Below are positions 42,777 through 51,116 of a stretch of 64,000 nucleotides of DNA, in pieces. Positions within the stretch are counted from its first letter, which is position 1, and every line of letters begins with the position of its first letter. This stretch comes from Stenotrophomonas maltophilia. Lineage in GTDB: Bacteria > Pseudomonadota > Gammaproteobacteria > Xanthomonadales > Xanthomonadaceae. The notes under the pieces are model-generated. The model saw only the letters and a list, made by a program, of their open reading frames with translations. It was not told the DNA's origin and did no database searches. Made by a program: the position numbers and the translations under genes. The stretch is taken from contig DGLB01000007.1 of assembly GCA_002387845.1 (NCBI GenBank), positions 77,287 through 141,286 on the forward strand, read 5' to 3'.

Positions 42777-43880
42777 ATGCTGCGCTGTTCATTGCTGCTT
42801 TCGCTCTTGCTCATCACCGGGGCGGCACACGCCGCCCCCCATCGCGTCTTCATCGCCGGTGACTCCACCGCCGCCGAGTACGGCCCGGACCGCGCGCCGC
42901 AGGCCGGTTGGGGCCAGGCCTTGCAGAGCTACCTCGACCCCACGCAATGGCAGGTGCACAACCATGCCAAAGGCGGACGCAGCGCCCGCAGCTTCATCGA
43001 AGAAAAGCGCCTGGACGCCATCGCCGCCGAGCTCAAGCCCGGCGACGTGCTGTTGATCGGCTTCGGCCACAACGACGCCAAGTTCGAAGACCCCACCCGC
43101 TATAACGATCCTGCGCAGGCGTACCCGCAGTACCTGCTGCGTTATGTGCAGCTCGCCCGCGACAAGCAGGCCACCCCGATTCTGGTGACGCCGGCGGCGC
43201 GCCTGCTGTATGACTTCGGCTCGCTGCTGGACACCCATGGCCTGTACACGCAGGCAATGAAGCAGGTCGCGCAGCAGGAGCACGTGGGGCTGATCGATCT
43301 CAACGCGCGTTCCAGCCAGTGGATCCGCGCGCTGGGAGAGCAGGGCGCGCGTCCCTACTTCCTGTTCGTGCCCGAACAGAACAAGGCCGACGGCACCCAT
43401 TTCAGTGTGGCGGGGGCCAACGCCGTGGCCTGTCTTGTGGTGCGCGAGTGGATTGGCCTGCAGCCGGAGCTGAAGGGCGCGTTGAAGCGCGATATCGACT
43501 GCGATGTGACCCAGCCAGTGGGGCAGGGCGCGGACCCGGCCAAACCCTCGCGCGTGGTGCACGAGCGCGACATCGCGGTCAGCCAGCCCGGTCCCCATGG
43601 CGGCGCGGGTCCCACTACCGCGTATCCGTTCTTCGCCGAAGACAATCTGCCGTTCGTGCTGCGCAAGCGCGTGCTGCACAAGGGCGCGGGTATTGGCCTG
43701 CATCCGCAGCACAAGGACGAGATCTATTACGTGGTGAGCGGGCAGGGCAGCTATGTGCTGGACGGGAAGCAGTACGACGTGACGGCCGGTGATGCCCTGC
43801 TGACCCGGGTGGGCAGTGTGCACGCGCTGCAGCAGCGCGGCGAGCAGGACCTGGTGGTGCTGCTGGCATATCCGCGGTGA
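42777..43880 (+). CDS. SGNH-hydrolase/cupin fusion (rhamnogalacturonan acetylesterase-like)
   Basis: 367 residues, signal peptide ending AHAAP. Residues about 22-245 are an SGNH esterase of the rhamnogalacturonan acetylesterase type: nucleophile block FIAGDSTAAEYG, NHAKGGRSARSFIEE, GFGHNDAKFED and the catalytic D/H in DGTHFSVAGA. Residues about 275-367 form a separate cupin (IGLHPQHKDEIYYVVSGQGSYVL, GDALLTRVGSVHALQ) with metal-type His and Glu. The fusion in one secreted protein is unusual. Probably deacetylates pectin in the periplasm; the cupin could bind sugar or act on a uronate. Confidence 0.85.
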   Translation: MLRCSLLLSLLLITGAAHAAPHRVFIAGDSTAAEYGPDRAPQAGWGQALQSYLDPTQWQVHNHAKGGRSARSFIEEKRLDAIAAELKPGDVLLIGFGHNDAKFEDPTRYNDPAQAYPQYLLRYVQLARDKQATPILVTPAARLLYDFGSLLDTHGLYTQAMKQVAQQEHVGLIDLNARSSQWIRALGEQGARPYFLFVPEQNKADGTHFSVAGANAVACLVVREWIGLQPELKGALKRDIDCDVTQPVGQGADPAKPSRVVHERDIAVSQPGPHGGAGPTTAYPFFAEDNLPFVLRKRVLHKGAGIGLHPQHKDEIYYVVSGQGSYVLDGKQYDVTAGDALLTRVGSVHALQQRGEQDLVVLLAYPR

Positions 43881-43885
43881 TACCG

Positions 43886-43900
43886 GTAGCGCCGGCCGGC
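43886..43900 (+). repeat. Truncated SMAG
   Basis: GTAGCGCCGGCCGGC: GTAG and a shortened palindrome lacking the usual loop, just after the esterase stop. Confidence 0.6.
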
Positions 43901-43902
43901 CC

Positions 43903-43959
43903 GCTAACCTTCAAATGCTCCAGACGCTTTTGAAGGTTAGCGACCTAACCTTCAAAAGC
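43903..43959. repeat. Three-copy mutually exclusive hairpin
   Basis: CTAACCTTCAAA occurs at 43904-43915 and 43945-43959 (plus AGC), with its complement GCTTTTGAAGGTTAG at 43926-43940. The middle arm can pair with the first (13 bp) or the third (15 bp, 4-base loop). It sits between the convergent esterase and phhA genes, so it may work as a bidirectional terminator although no T-run follows. Confidence 0.75.
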
Positions 43960-44021
43960 CCGGTGAAATACGACAGCGCGAAGCCTCGGCAGGCCACACC
44001 CGTTGGCTGTGACCGCACCCA

Positions 44022-44918
44022 TCAAACATCCCCACCTTCCGCCCAGCCTTCGCCCGTGCCCTTATGGAATACGTGGTCGAAATCCTGCACATCACCGGCA
44101 GGCAGGTGCTCCTGCTGCTCGAGTGCGGCATAGATCGGGGTGAAGTCCGGATCGGTCGCCTGCATCAGCTGCTCGAAGCTGTCGATCACGAAGTAGGTCT
44201 TCTGGAAGGTGTCGATGCGGTAGCGCGTACGCATGATCCGCTCCAGATCAAACCCGATCCGGTTCGGTGCGTCCGACTCCAGCGAGTACAGCGACTCGCC
44301 CTTGGACGACACAATACCAGCACCGTAGATGCGCAGGCCTTCGGGCGTGTTGATCAGACCGAACTCCACCGTGTACCAGTACAGGCGGGTCAGGTTCTGC
44401 AGTGCATCCGGGCCGATCGCGTGGGCTTTGACCCCGCCGCGGCCATACGCGGCCATGTAGTCGGCGAACACCGGGTTCATCAGCAGCGGCACGTGCCCGA
44501 ACAGGTCGTGGAACATGTCCGGCTCGGCGATGTAGTCGATCTGGTCCGGGCGGCGGATCCACCAGGTGACCGGGAAGCGGCGGTTGGCCAGGTGATCGAA
44601 GAAATCCAGTTCCGGCAGCAGCCCTTCCACGCCCACCAGGGTCCAGCCCGTGGCGGCACCCAGCACCTCGTTGAGCTGGTCGAAGCGCGGAATCATGTGC
44701 GCGCTCATGCCCATCTCGTCCTGCGCCTTCAGGAACTCGTCGCAGGCGCGGCCCTCCAGCAGCTCACGCTGGCGCTGGTACAGCGTGCTCCAGGTGGCGT
44801 GGTCGTCGGCGCTGTAGCTGTCCCAGGGCTGTTCCACCACGGCGGTGGTATACACCGGCACATAGCCCTTGTCGGTCTCTTGGCGTTCGACGCGGCGGGG
44901 GGCGGTGGCGGTTTCCAT
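44022..44918 (-). CDS. phhA: Phenylalanine 4-monooxygenase
   Basis: 298-residue tetrahydrobiopterin-dependent hydroxylase making tyrosine from phenylalanine. The iron facial triad is visible in DMFHDLFGHVPLL (two His) and the Glu of YWYTVEFGLI downstream. Other family segments: RRFPVTWWIRRPDQIDYIAEPD and YGAGIVSSKGE. Monofunctional bacterial size. Divergent from an Lrp-type regulator with shared promoter region, the usual PhhR/Lrp arrangement in Xanthomonadaceae. Confidence 0.96.
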   Translation of the reverse strand: METATAPRRVERQETDKGYVPVYTTAVVEQPWDSYSADDHATWSTLYQRQRELLEGRACDEFLKAQDEMGMSAHMIPRFDQLNEVLGAATGWTLVGVEGLLPELDFFDHLANRRFPVTWWIRRPDQIDYIAEPDMFHDLFGHVPLLMNPVFADYMAAYGRGGVKAHAIGPDALQNLTRLYWYTVEFGLINTPEGLRIYGAGIVSSKGESLYSLESDAPNRIGFDLERIMRTRYRIDTFQKTYFVIDSFEQLMQATDPDFTPIYAALEQQEHLPAGDVQDFDHVFHKGTGEGWAEGGDV

Positions 44919-45045
44919 CGGCGTGGACTCCTGGGAAGTGATCCTGTGATGCTAGGGCAGGGCGCGCGCAACAGGGTTGCAAAGTTGCACGGATATGCCG
45001 CATTGGCGCAATATCGTTGCGTCCATTCCATGTTGCGGAGCAGCA
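44919..45045. promoter_or_regulatory. Divergent phhA/lrp-type promoter region with TTGC repeats
   Basis: Contains CGCAA-TATCG-TTGCG (45007-45021, an inverted repeat with 5-bp arms) and TTGCAAAGTTGCA (44977-44989), spaced about 30 bases. Phased TTGC half-sites are what an Lrp/AsnC octamer wraps. Likely binding site of the adjacent regulator. Confidence 0.5.
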
Positions 45046-45528
45046 ATGACCGGAGTAGCCCAGTTCGACCGCACGGATCTGCGTTTGCTGGCGGAGATCC
45101 AGCAGCACGGGCGCGCCACCAATGCCGAGCTGGCCGCGCGGGTGAACCTGTCCGCCTCGGCCTGCCTGCGCCGGGTACAGCGGCTGGAGGCGGAAGGGGT
45201 GATCGCCGGTTACGGTGCGCGCCTGGAACCGAAGCGGATTGGCCTGGGCCTGCAGGCCTTCGTGCGTGTGCAGCTGGAGAAGCACGACCAGCAGGCCATC
45301 GCGTTGTTCGCCGACAGCGTGATCGAGTGGGACGCGGTGGTGGCGTGCCACGCACTCACCGGCGACATGGACTACCTGCTGCACGTCTACGTGCGCGACC
45401 TCGAACACTTCTCCAGCTTCCTGCTCGACAAGCTGCTGAACGCGGCGGGCGTGGCCGACGTCAATTCGAGCTTCGTGCTGCGCACCGTAAAAGACTTCCA
45501 GTCGTTACCGCTGACGCAGCTGGAATGA
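45046..45528 (+). CDS. Lrp/AsnC family regulator
   Basis: 160 residues. N-terminal winged helix (FDRTDLRLLAEIQQHGRATNAELAARVNLSASACLRRVQRLEAEGVI) and C-terminal RAM ligand domain (LLHVYVRDLEHFSSFLLDKLL). Divergent from phhA, so it probably senses an aromatic amino acid and controls phenylalanine hydroxylation. ATG 45046 gives the standard length. Confidence 0.92.
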   Translation: MTGVAQFDRTDLRLLAEIQQHGRATNAELAARVNLSASACLRRVQRLEAEGVIAGYGARLEPKRIGLGLQAFVRVQLEKHDQQAIALFADSVIEWDAVVACHALTGDMDYLLHVYVRDLEHFSSFLLDKLLNAAGVADVNSSFVLRTVKDFQSLPLTQLE

Positions 45529-45620
45529 CGCATCCGGCTCTGACCCGTCCCACACGCATCCCGCATACTGGGAACAACGCAACTCGCACGCGCAACCACG
45601 GAAAGGACCTGCGACAACCC

Positions 45621-46475
45621 GTGAACCTGATCGCAAAGACCGTCTGGGCCCTCAGCCTGCTGCTCCCGCTCGCCGCCTGCGCCAAGCAGGAAGCGCCCGC
45701 GAAAACCATGACCAACGAGCAGGGCTGCACCCGCATCCGCAGCATCGGCCCGCAGGATCCGTACAAAGATCCTCCGCCGTTGAAGCAGGCCTGTCTGGGG
45801 CCGCATCTGCTGGAAATTCCGCAGAACTACTTCTACAACCAGATCGGCACTGAACACGATGGCAGCTATGCACTGGCGTTGGAGTATCCGTCGCTGGAGC
45901 CGTTCAAGCCGGGGGAGCGGATGGGGTTGACCACGGACGTGTCCATTCGCACGGTCACAATTGATTACAGGTACATCGATCGAGTTGAACTGAGCGAAGC
46001 CATGCGGCGCAGCTACATTCCGATGGACTACAAAAAGGACGAGCCGCAGGAGAATCTCGAGACGCGTATCGCGGGTGAGAAGCTATACGACTTGAGCACG
46101 TACTTTGTGAACATGGATCTGGTGCGTGCGTACTACAAGAATAAAGGGTATGACGACGATGCGCGCGTCATGTCACCTGACCGGCACACGGACTGGTACA
46201 TCGGAAAAGATGACGCAGGCACAGTGCAGACAGTAATCAAATGCACTTCTCGAGAAGTAACGTCATCTGGAGTTGAATACAAAGACGGGAAGCTGGTCAA
46301 GAGCAGAGGCTACGGATTCGCCAAGTGCAGCCACACCTTCATGATCGTGCCACTGAGTGCATTGGTTCTCGTCGACTACCCGCGCGAAGGACTAGAGCAC
46401 TGGAAGCAGATCGAGCAGCGTGCTCGATATCTTCTGACCAAGTTCAATGTTGAAGAACGAAAGGAATCGCACTGA
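45621..46475 (+). CDS. Putative T4SS immunity lipoprotein 1
   Basis: 284 residues from GTG 45621; the lipoprotein signal ends LLLPLAACAKQ (lipobox LAAC). Body has QACLGPHLLEIPQNYFYNQIG and VTIDYRYIDRVELSEAMRR, shared with the second lipoprotein at 47816. Stop overlaps the effector ATG by one base (TGATG at 46473-46477), a tight coupling typical of immunity-effector pairs. Xanthomonadaceae T4SS immunity proteins are periplasmic lipoproteins. GC is lower than flanks toward its end. Function inferred from position and class. Confidence 0.72.
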   Translation: MNLIAKTVWALSLLLPLAACAKQEAPAKTMTNEQGCTRIRSIGPQDPYKDPPPLKQACLGPHLLEIPQNYFYNQIGTEHDGSYALALEYPSLEPFKPGERMGLTTDVSIRTVTIDYRYIDRVELSEAMRRSYIPMDYKKDEPQENLETRIAGEKLYDLSTYFVNMDLVRAYYKNKGYDDDARVMSPDRHTDWYIGKDDAGTVQTVIKCTSREVTSSGVEYKDGKLVKSRGYGFAKCSHTFMIVPLSALVLVDYPREGLEHWKQIEQRARYLLTKFNVEERKESH

Positions 46476-47758
46476 TGGCTGACTTCACCAAACACGATCT
46501 GGAAATGCTCAGGTATTACGCCGGGAACGACAACCGTGAGCTCTACTTCAATTACCTTGCGCAGATGGAGGGCAATGATGGTTACGGAACCCTTGCACTT
46601 GGCGTTGTAAGGAATGACAACGCGCCAGGCGCGACGGCGAATCACTTTGCCATAGCGCAAGGGGGCGAGAAGGCGCTACATCTTGGGGAAAGAGGCTGGC
46701 AGAAGGTGGGAGAAGATCTCATCGAGCAGGATTTCATCCTTCGAGAAGGCCACTTCAACAATCAACGTCCAGATCTGGCACTGAATCTCCCGGTTCGTGA
46801 TGTGCAGCTTGCCCACGACCGGACCTTTGCGCTCAGCGGTATCCGGAGCGAGGCTTGGACGCCGCGCCAGCTGCTGGAGGCTGCTCGTCGACATGGTGGT
46901 GAGCCAGAGGCAGAAAAGGTGTGGTCCACCATGCTGGATAACCAGTATCTAGGTGGGGCGCGCGGCATTGTGACATTGAAGAATCTTGCGCATGACTACA
47001 ACGACAGCAAGCTCAATGCGTCATCCTACTTCGTTGACATGGGAGCTGCCCGGACCGCAGGGCTCTCCGCTGCACCGAATACGGATCCAGATAGCATTCG
47101 GTTGAATGGAAAAGATTACATCTACCACGCCTCCAATGCATCGTGGCACGGCGCTGCACCTATTGAGTCACGCATCATGGTGAAGCTACCCGTGTCCGAT
47201 CCTGCGTTGCTCGAGCAGTTGAATGAGGCCAGGGAGGTTAGGCTTCAGCGCGAGCAACTACGTGACAAGTTCCATCCTGATGATGCCAACCAGCATCGGG
47301 CCCTCATGAAGAGTCCCAGTCCCCTCATAACTGACTTGGGACCGACCCTTGACCCACGCGATCCTTCCCACCCACGCCACGCCCTGCACCAGCAATGCAT
47401 CGCCGGCGTGCAGGCCATCGATGCCCGGCTCGGCAAGCCGTGGGACGAGCACAGCGAGTGCATGGCCGCGAGCTTGACCACATTGGCGGCGCGCAACAAT
47501 CTCGACCGCGCCGATCACGTGCTGCTCAGCGAGCAGGGCACCCGCAGCGCTCCGGGAGAGCACGTGTTCGTGGTGCAGGGCGACTTGAATGATCCGGCAC
47601 ATCGCCGTGCGCACATGCCCACCGCAGAAGCCATCGCAACGCCGCCGGAACAGTCGTTCCAACAACTGGCAGAGCTGGATCAGACGCGGACCCGAGAACA
47701 GGCGCAGCAGCAGACGCGTGACCAGGAACAGATAATGCGCGCCCCGGTGATGTCGTAG
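46475..47758 (+). CDS. Putative antibacterial T4SS effector with XVIPCD
   Basis: 427 residues. The C-terminal 130 or so carry the XVIPCD pattern recognised by VirD4: LDPRDPSHPRHALHQQCIAG, LGKPWDEHSECMAASLT, then RADHVLLSEQG, HVFVVQGDLNDPAHRRAHM and a Gln-rich tail (EQAQQQTRDQEQ). The N-terminal 270 residues (KHDLEMLRYYAGNDNRELYF onwards) have no domain I recognise. No signal peptide, as expected for T4SS cargo. Coupled to an upstream lipoprotein gene and followed by its paralogue. The S. maltophilia effector Smlt3024 with its immunity partner Smlt3025 is the known example I recall. The low-GC 5' half suggests transfer. TAG stop lies in a SMAG. Confidence 0.78.
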   Translation: MADFTKHDLEMLRYYAGNDNRELYFNYLAQMEGNDGYGTLALGVVRNDNAPGATANHFAIAQGGEKALHLGERGWQKVGEDLIEQDFILREGHFNNQRPDLALNLPVRDVQLAHDRTFALSGIRSEAWTPRQLLEAARRHGGEPEAEKVWSTMLDNQYLGGARGIVTLKNLAHDYNDSKLNASSYFVDMGAARTAGLSAAPNTDPDSIRLNGKDYIYHASNASWHGAAPIESRIMVKLPVSDPALLEQLNEAREVRLQREQLRDKFHPDDANQHRALMKSPSPLITDLGPTLDPRDPSHPRHALHQQCIAGVQAIDARLGKPWDEHSECMAASLTTLAARNNLDRADHVLLSEQGTRSAPGEHVFVVQGDLNDPAHRRAHMPTAEAIATPPEQSFQQLAELDQTRTREQAQQQTRDQEQIMRAPVMS

Positions 47759-47776
47759 AGCCGGGCTTGCCCGGCT
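47755..47776 (+). repeat. SMAG REP element overlapping effector stop
   Basis: GTAG (47755-47758) plus AGCCGGGC-TT-GCCCGGCT. The TAG at 47756-47758 is the stop codon of the effector gene. Confidence 0.92.
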
Positions 47777-47815
47777 GCTCCTCGCCTGATTCCACGATAC
47801 AAACAGCAGAACCTC

Positions 47816-48643
47816 GTGAACACGCTCTCTCGCATCATCCTGGCACTGTCGCCCATCGCCGTGTTCATCGCTCCGGCCTGCGCGCAGTCAACAGAGACCA
47901 CCCAGACCAACGAATACGGCTGCATTCGCCGCGTCAGCATCGAGCCCTACAGTCCCGATCAGGAACTGCCAACCACCAGCCAGGAATGCCTGGGCCCGTA
48001 CTTGTTGGAAATCCCGCGAGACCACCTGTTCAATCCGCGCGGGCTGGGAGGCGGCGATGGCTACTCGCTGGCCTTGGACTTTCCGTCTCTGCAGCCCATC
48101 CCACGTGCGGAGCGGGAGCCGTTCAGTCCGGAAATTGTCTTGCGCACGGTGACCTTCGACTATCGCTACATTGACCGTGGCAGGCTGAAGCAGGTGTTCC
48201 AGCGTGAGTACACACCGCGCGACGCCGAAAATCATGCTCCCGAGCAGTCTCTGGATACTCGTATCCAGCAGAGTGAAAAGTACGGGCTGGTTGCTTACAT
48301 TGCGGACATGGACAGGGTGCGTGGGTATTACCGGGCCAAGGGTTATGAGGAAAGCGCACGGGTGATGATGCCCGAGCGGCACCAGGACTGGTTCATCGCC
48401 CGCCGCGCCGATGGGGAGGTGTTGAGCGTGATCAAATGCGCGCCGAAAGTGCAGCAGGATGCAGGCTTCGCGCGGTGTGAGCACACGCTGCTGATGGAGG
48501 ACTGGAACGCGCTGGTGCGGATCAACTACCCGAGCCGGGGCCTGCCGCAGTGGCGGGAGTTGGAAGCGCGTGCGCGCGAGATGGTGATGGCGTTTCTGGT
48601 GACGCCGAACGCCGGCGTTGTTGGTCGTGCGGGTCCGGGCTGA
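47816..48643 (+). CDS. Putative T4SS immunity lipoprotein 2 (paralogue)
   Basis: 275 residues from GTG 47816. Signal peptide with AVFIAPACAQS (a lipobox-like PAC, or signal peptidase I after ACA). Shares with the 45621 protein the order CLGPYLLEIPRDHLFNP, VTFDYRYIDRGRLKQVF, RVMMPERHQDWFIA, VIKCA and a final INYPSRGLPQWRELEARARE. A second immunity copy next to one effector may be a remnant of another effector module or a guard against a variant toxin. Separated from the effector by a SMAG. Confidence 0.7.
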   Translation: MNTLSRIILALSPIAVFIAPACAQSTETTQTNEYGCIRRVSIEPYSPDQELPTTSQECLGPYLLEIPRDHLFNPRGLGGGDGYSLALDFPSLQPIPRAEREPFSPEIVLRTVTFDYRYIDRGRLKQVFQREYTPRDAENHAPEQSLDTRIQQSEKYGLVAYIADMDRVRGYYRAKGYEESARVMMPERHQDWFIARRADGEVLSVIKCAPKVQQDAGFARCEHTLLMEDWNALVRINYPSRGLPQWRELEARAREMVMAFLVTPNAGVVGRAGPG

Positions 48644-48660
48644 CGCGATCTGATGGAGTT

Positions 48661-48681
48661 GCCGGGCAAGCCCGGCACTAC
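48661..48681 (-). repeat. SMAG REP element
   Basis: GCCGGGC-AA-GCCCGGC with ACTAC, after the second immunity gene. Followed to 48780 by short imperfect direct repeats (TTGCGCGGCGACG twice, GGGCAGCGTGG twice). Confidence 0.85.
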
Positions 48682-48822
48682 GTCGATTGCGCGGCGACGA
48701 GGGGTTGCGCGGCGACGTGAAGCAGCGCGGCGGAATTGGGCAGCGTGGGGGGATGGGGCAGCGTGGCGGTATGGGATAGCGCCATGCGGGGCCGATCAGG
48801 TCGTATCAGGCCGTCCGCGTTC

Positions 48823-49821
48823 TCAGGCGCACTTTTCCTTGCGCCCCATCAGCTTGCCCATGCGCGAAGGTTCGTCGCACTTGGGGGCTGGCGGCGGCGG
48901 TGCTGCGGCGGCTGCACGCGCGCGACGCAGCTGTTCGACCTTGGCGCGGATCTGCGGCATCGCCGCCATCGCGGCTTTCTCGCCTTCCAGGATGGCGTTG
49001 TTGCGCTGGCTGAAGTCCGCTGCGCCGATGTCCAGCACCTTGGGGCGGATGATGATGTCGGCGCGCGCCAGTTCCTGCTCGCCCAGGCGCTGGCCCATGA
49101 TCGCAATCGACTGGTTGACGATGCCCAGCATGCCGGTCGGCGACTTGCCGCTGGCCTTGCTGGAGATATCCACGGCGATGACGAAGTCCGCACCGAGCTG
49201 GCGCGCGGCATCGACCGGCACCGGGCTGACCACGCCGCCATCGACGAACATGCTCTGGCCGATCTTCACCGGCTCGAACACGCCGGGAATGCTGCTGGAG
49301 GCACGCACGGCCTGGCCCACGTTGCCGCGCACGAACACCGCGCGTTCGCCGTTATCCAGATTGGTGGCCACGGCGGCGAACGGCTTCTTCAGCTTCTCGG
49401 CCGGCTTGTTGTTGACCTGTGCGTTGACGTAGTCCTGCAGCTTCTGGCCCTGCACCAGCCCGCCCGAGAACAGGCGCACGTCGCGGATGCTGGCTTCGTC
49501 CAGCGCCACCGCCTTGCTCTGCATGGCAAACGCATCCATGCCGCTGGCATACAGCGCACCGACCACGCTGCCGGCGCTGGTGCCGGACACGACCACCGGC
49601 TCGAAGCCGTTGGCTTCCAGCATCTTGATCACGCCGATGTGCGCAAAGCCCTTGGCCGCGCCACCGCCCAGCGCGATGCCGATCTTCACCGGCTTGGCCG
49701 GCGTTGCCGGCACCACCACCGGGGAGACCGGAGTTGGCTTGGTGTTCTCGCCACCGCAGGCGACCAGCAGGCCGAGCAGGGCAACAGACAGCGTCAGACG
49801 GGTGCGGCGGAAGGCGTTCAT
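48823..49821 (-). CDS. Patatin-like phospholipase lipoprotein
   Basis: 332 residues from ATG 49821; lipoprotein signal (VALLGLLVACGGE, lipobox LVAC). Patatin elements in order: oxyanion loop GIALGGGAAKGFAHIGV, nucleophile SGTSAGSVVGALYASG (S near residue 82) and the catalytic Asp in MFVDGGVVSPVPV. A C-terminal Pro/Ala-rich stretch (ARAAAAAPPPPAPKCDE) follows. Serine acyl hydrolase of RssA/NTE-like type, probably membrane-bound in the periplasm. A single gene. Confidence 0.9.
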   Translation of the reverse strand: MNAFRRTRLTLSVALLGLLVACGGENTKPTPVSPVVVPATPAKPVKIGIALGGGAAKGFAHIGVIKMLEANGFEPVVVSGTSAGSVVGALYASGMDAFAMQSKAVALDEASIRDVRLFSGGLVQGQKLQDYVNAQVNNKPAEKLKKPFAAVATNLDNGERAVFVRGNVGQAVRASSSIPGVFEPVKIGQSMFVDGGVVSPVPVDAARQLGADFVIAVDISSKASGKSPTGMLGIVNQSIAIMGQRLGEQELARADIIIRPKVLDIGAADFSQRNNAILEGEKAAMAAMPQIRAKVEQLRRARAAAAAPPPPAPKCDEPSRMGKLMGRKEKCA

Positions 49822-49895
49822 CGGCAAGCCGAAAAGTGAATGGGCGATAGCATACCGGGAATGCCGGACGGAGCCCGGCAACCCGACGGCATCAT

Positions 49896-50924
49896 TCAGA
49901 ACCGGTTATCCCCATCCAGAATCCGCCCCAGCCCGCCCAGCACCGAGCCCTCGCCGCGGTTCTGGCCACCGCCCTGCGGTGCCGCCATCCACATGCGGCC
50001 GGCCAGGCGCGAGAACGGCAGCGACTGCAGCCAGACCTTGCCGGGGCCGGTCAGGGTGGCCAGGAACACGCCTTCACCGCCGAACACCATGCTCTTGATC
50101 CCGGCTACCCGGCGTACGTCCATGTTCACGCTCGAATGGAAGGCGACCACGCAGCCGGTGTCCACGTCCAGGCGCTCGCCCGGAGCCAGCTCGCGCTCGA
50201 TCACGCAGCCGCCGGCATGGATGAACACCCAGCCGTCGCCTTCGAGCTTCTGCATGATGAAGCCCTCGCCGCCGAACAGGCCGGTCATGATCTTCTGCTG
50301 GAAGTGCACGCCGATCTGCACCCCGCGCGCACCGGCCAGGAAGCTGTCCTTCTGGCAGATCAGGCGGCCGCCGTGCTGGTCCAGCTTCATCGGCAGCACG
50401 GTGCCGGGGTAGGGCGCGGCAAAGGCGACCTTGGCCTTGCCGTGGCCAGTGTGGGTGTACAGGGTGGCGAACAGGCTTTCGCCGGTGAGCACGCGCTTGC
50501 CGGCGCTCATCAGCTTGTCCATGAAGCCGCCGCCCTGGCCGCTGTGCGAGCCGTCACCGAACACGGTGTCCATCTGCACGGCGGCGTCCTTGAACATCAG
50601 CGCGCCGGCTTCGGCGATGGCGCTTTCGCCGGGGTCCAGCTCGATCTCCACGAACTGCATCTCATGGCCGACGATGCGGTAGTCGATGTCGTCGGCGCGC
50701 TGGCCGCGGCTGCCGGCACCGCCGGGGACCGGCGGCGGGGTGCCCACCGGGCCGGTGCTGCCGGCCAGCAGCTCGGGCACCTCGGCGATCTGCATCCAGC
50801 CGCTCATGCCCTCGCACCAGACCAGCGCCTGCCGGTTGGCCTGGGCGAAGCGGCGGGCGGAGTCGTCGTCCAGCGGGCCGATGCGGTCGGGTTGGCCGGA
50901 AAGATGGAAGTACCACTGGGTCAT
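49896..50924 (-). CDS. TIGR00266/AIM24 family protein with GYF_2 domain
   Basis: 342 residues from ATG 50924. The N-terminal 55 residues (WYFHLSGQPDRIGPLDDDSAR, ALVWCEGMSGWMQIAEVPEL) form a GYF_2 fold. The rest is the Gly-rich AIM24 beta-solenoid-like domain (MQFVEIELDPGESAIAEAGALMFKD, SGQGGGFMDKLMSAGKRVLTGE, FGGEGFIMQKLEGDGWVFIHAGG) ending in a Gly/Arg tail. Family function is not established. Confidence 0.88.
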   Translation of the reverse strand: MTQWYFHLSGQPDRIGPLDDDSARRFAQANRQALVWCEGMSGWMQIAEVPELLAGSTGPVGTPPPVPGGAGSRGQRADDIDYRIVGHEMQFVEIELDPGESAIAEAGALMFKDAAVQMDTVFGDGSHSGQGGGFMDKLMSAGKRVLTGESLFATLYTHTGHGKAKVAFAAPYPGTVLPMKLDQHGGRLICQKDSFLAGARGVQIGVHFQQKIMTGLFGGEGFIMQKLEGDGWVFIHAGGCVIERELAPGERLDVDTGCVVAFHSSVNMDVRRVAGIKSMVFGGEGVFLATLTGPGKVWLQSLPFSRLAGRMWMAAPQGGGQNRGEGSVLGGLGRILDGDNRF

Positions 50925-51116
50925 GGGTAGGGCCTGCGTGTGGAAGGGATGAGCAAAGGACGGGCCTGGGGCGCGGATGTGACCCCGGCCCATTCCTTCA
51001 CATCATGGGTCCAAAACGTTGGTAATAAATGTCCGGAATTTGCGACGTTGTTGCTGTGCTGCAACAATTGTCTGGTAGCGCCGGTCCACCACCCCTCCCA
51101 ACACAGCCTAATCGCC

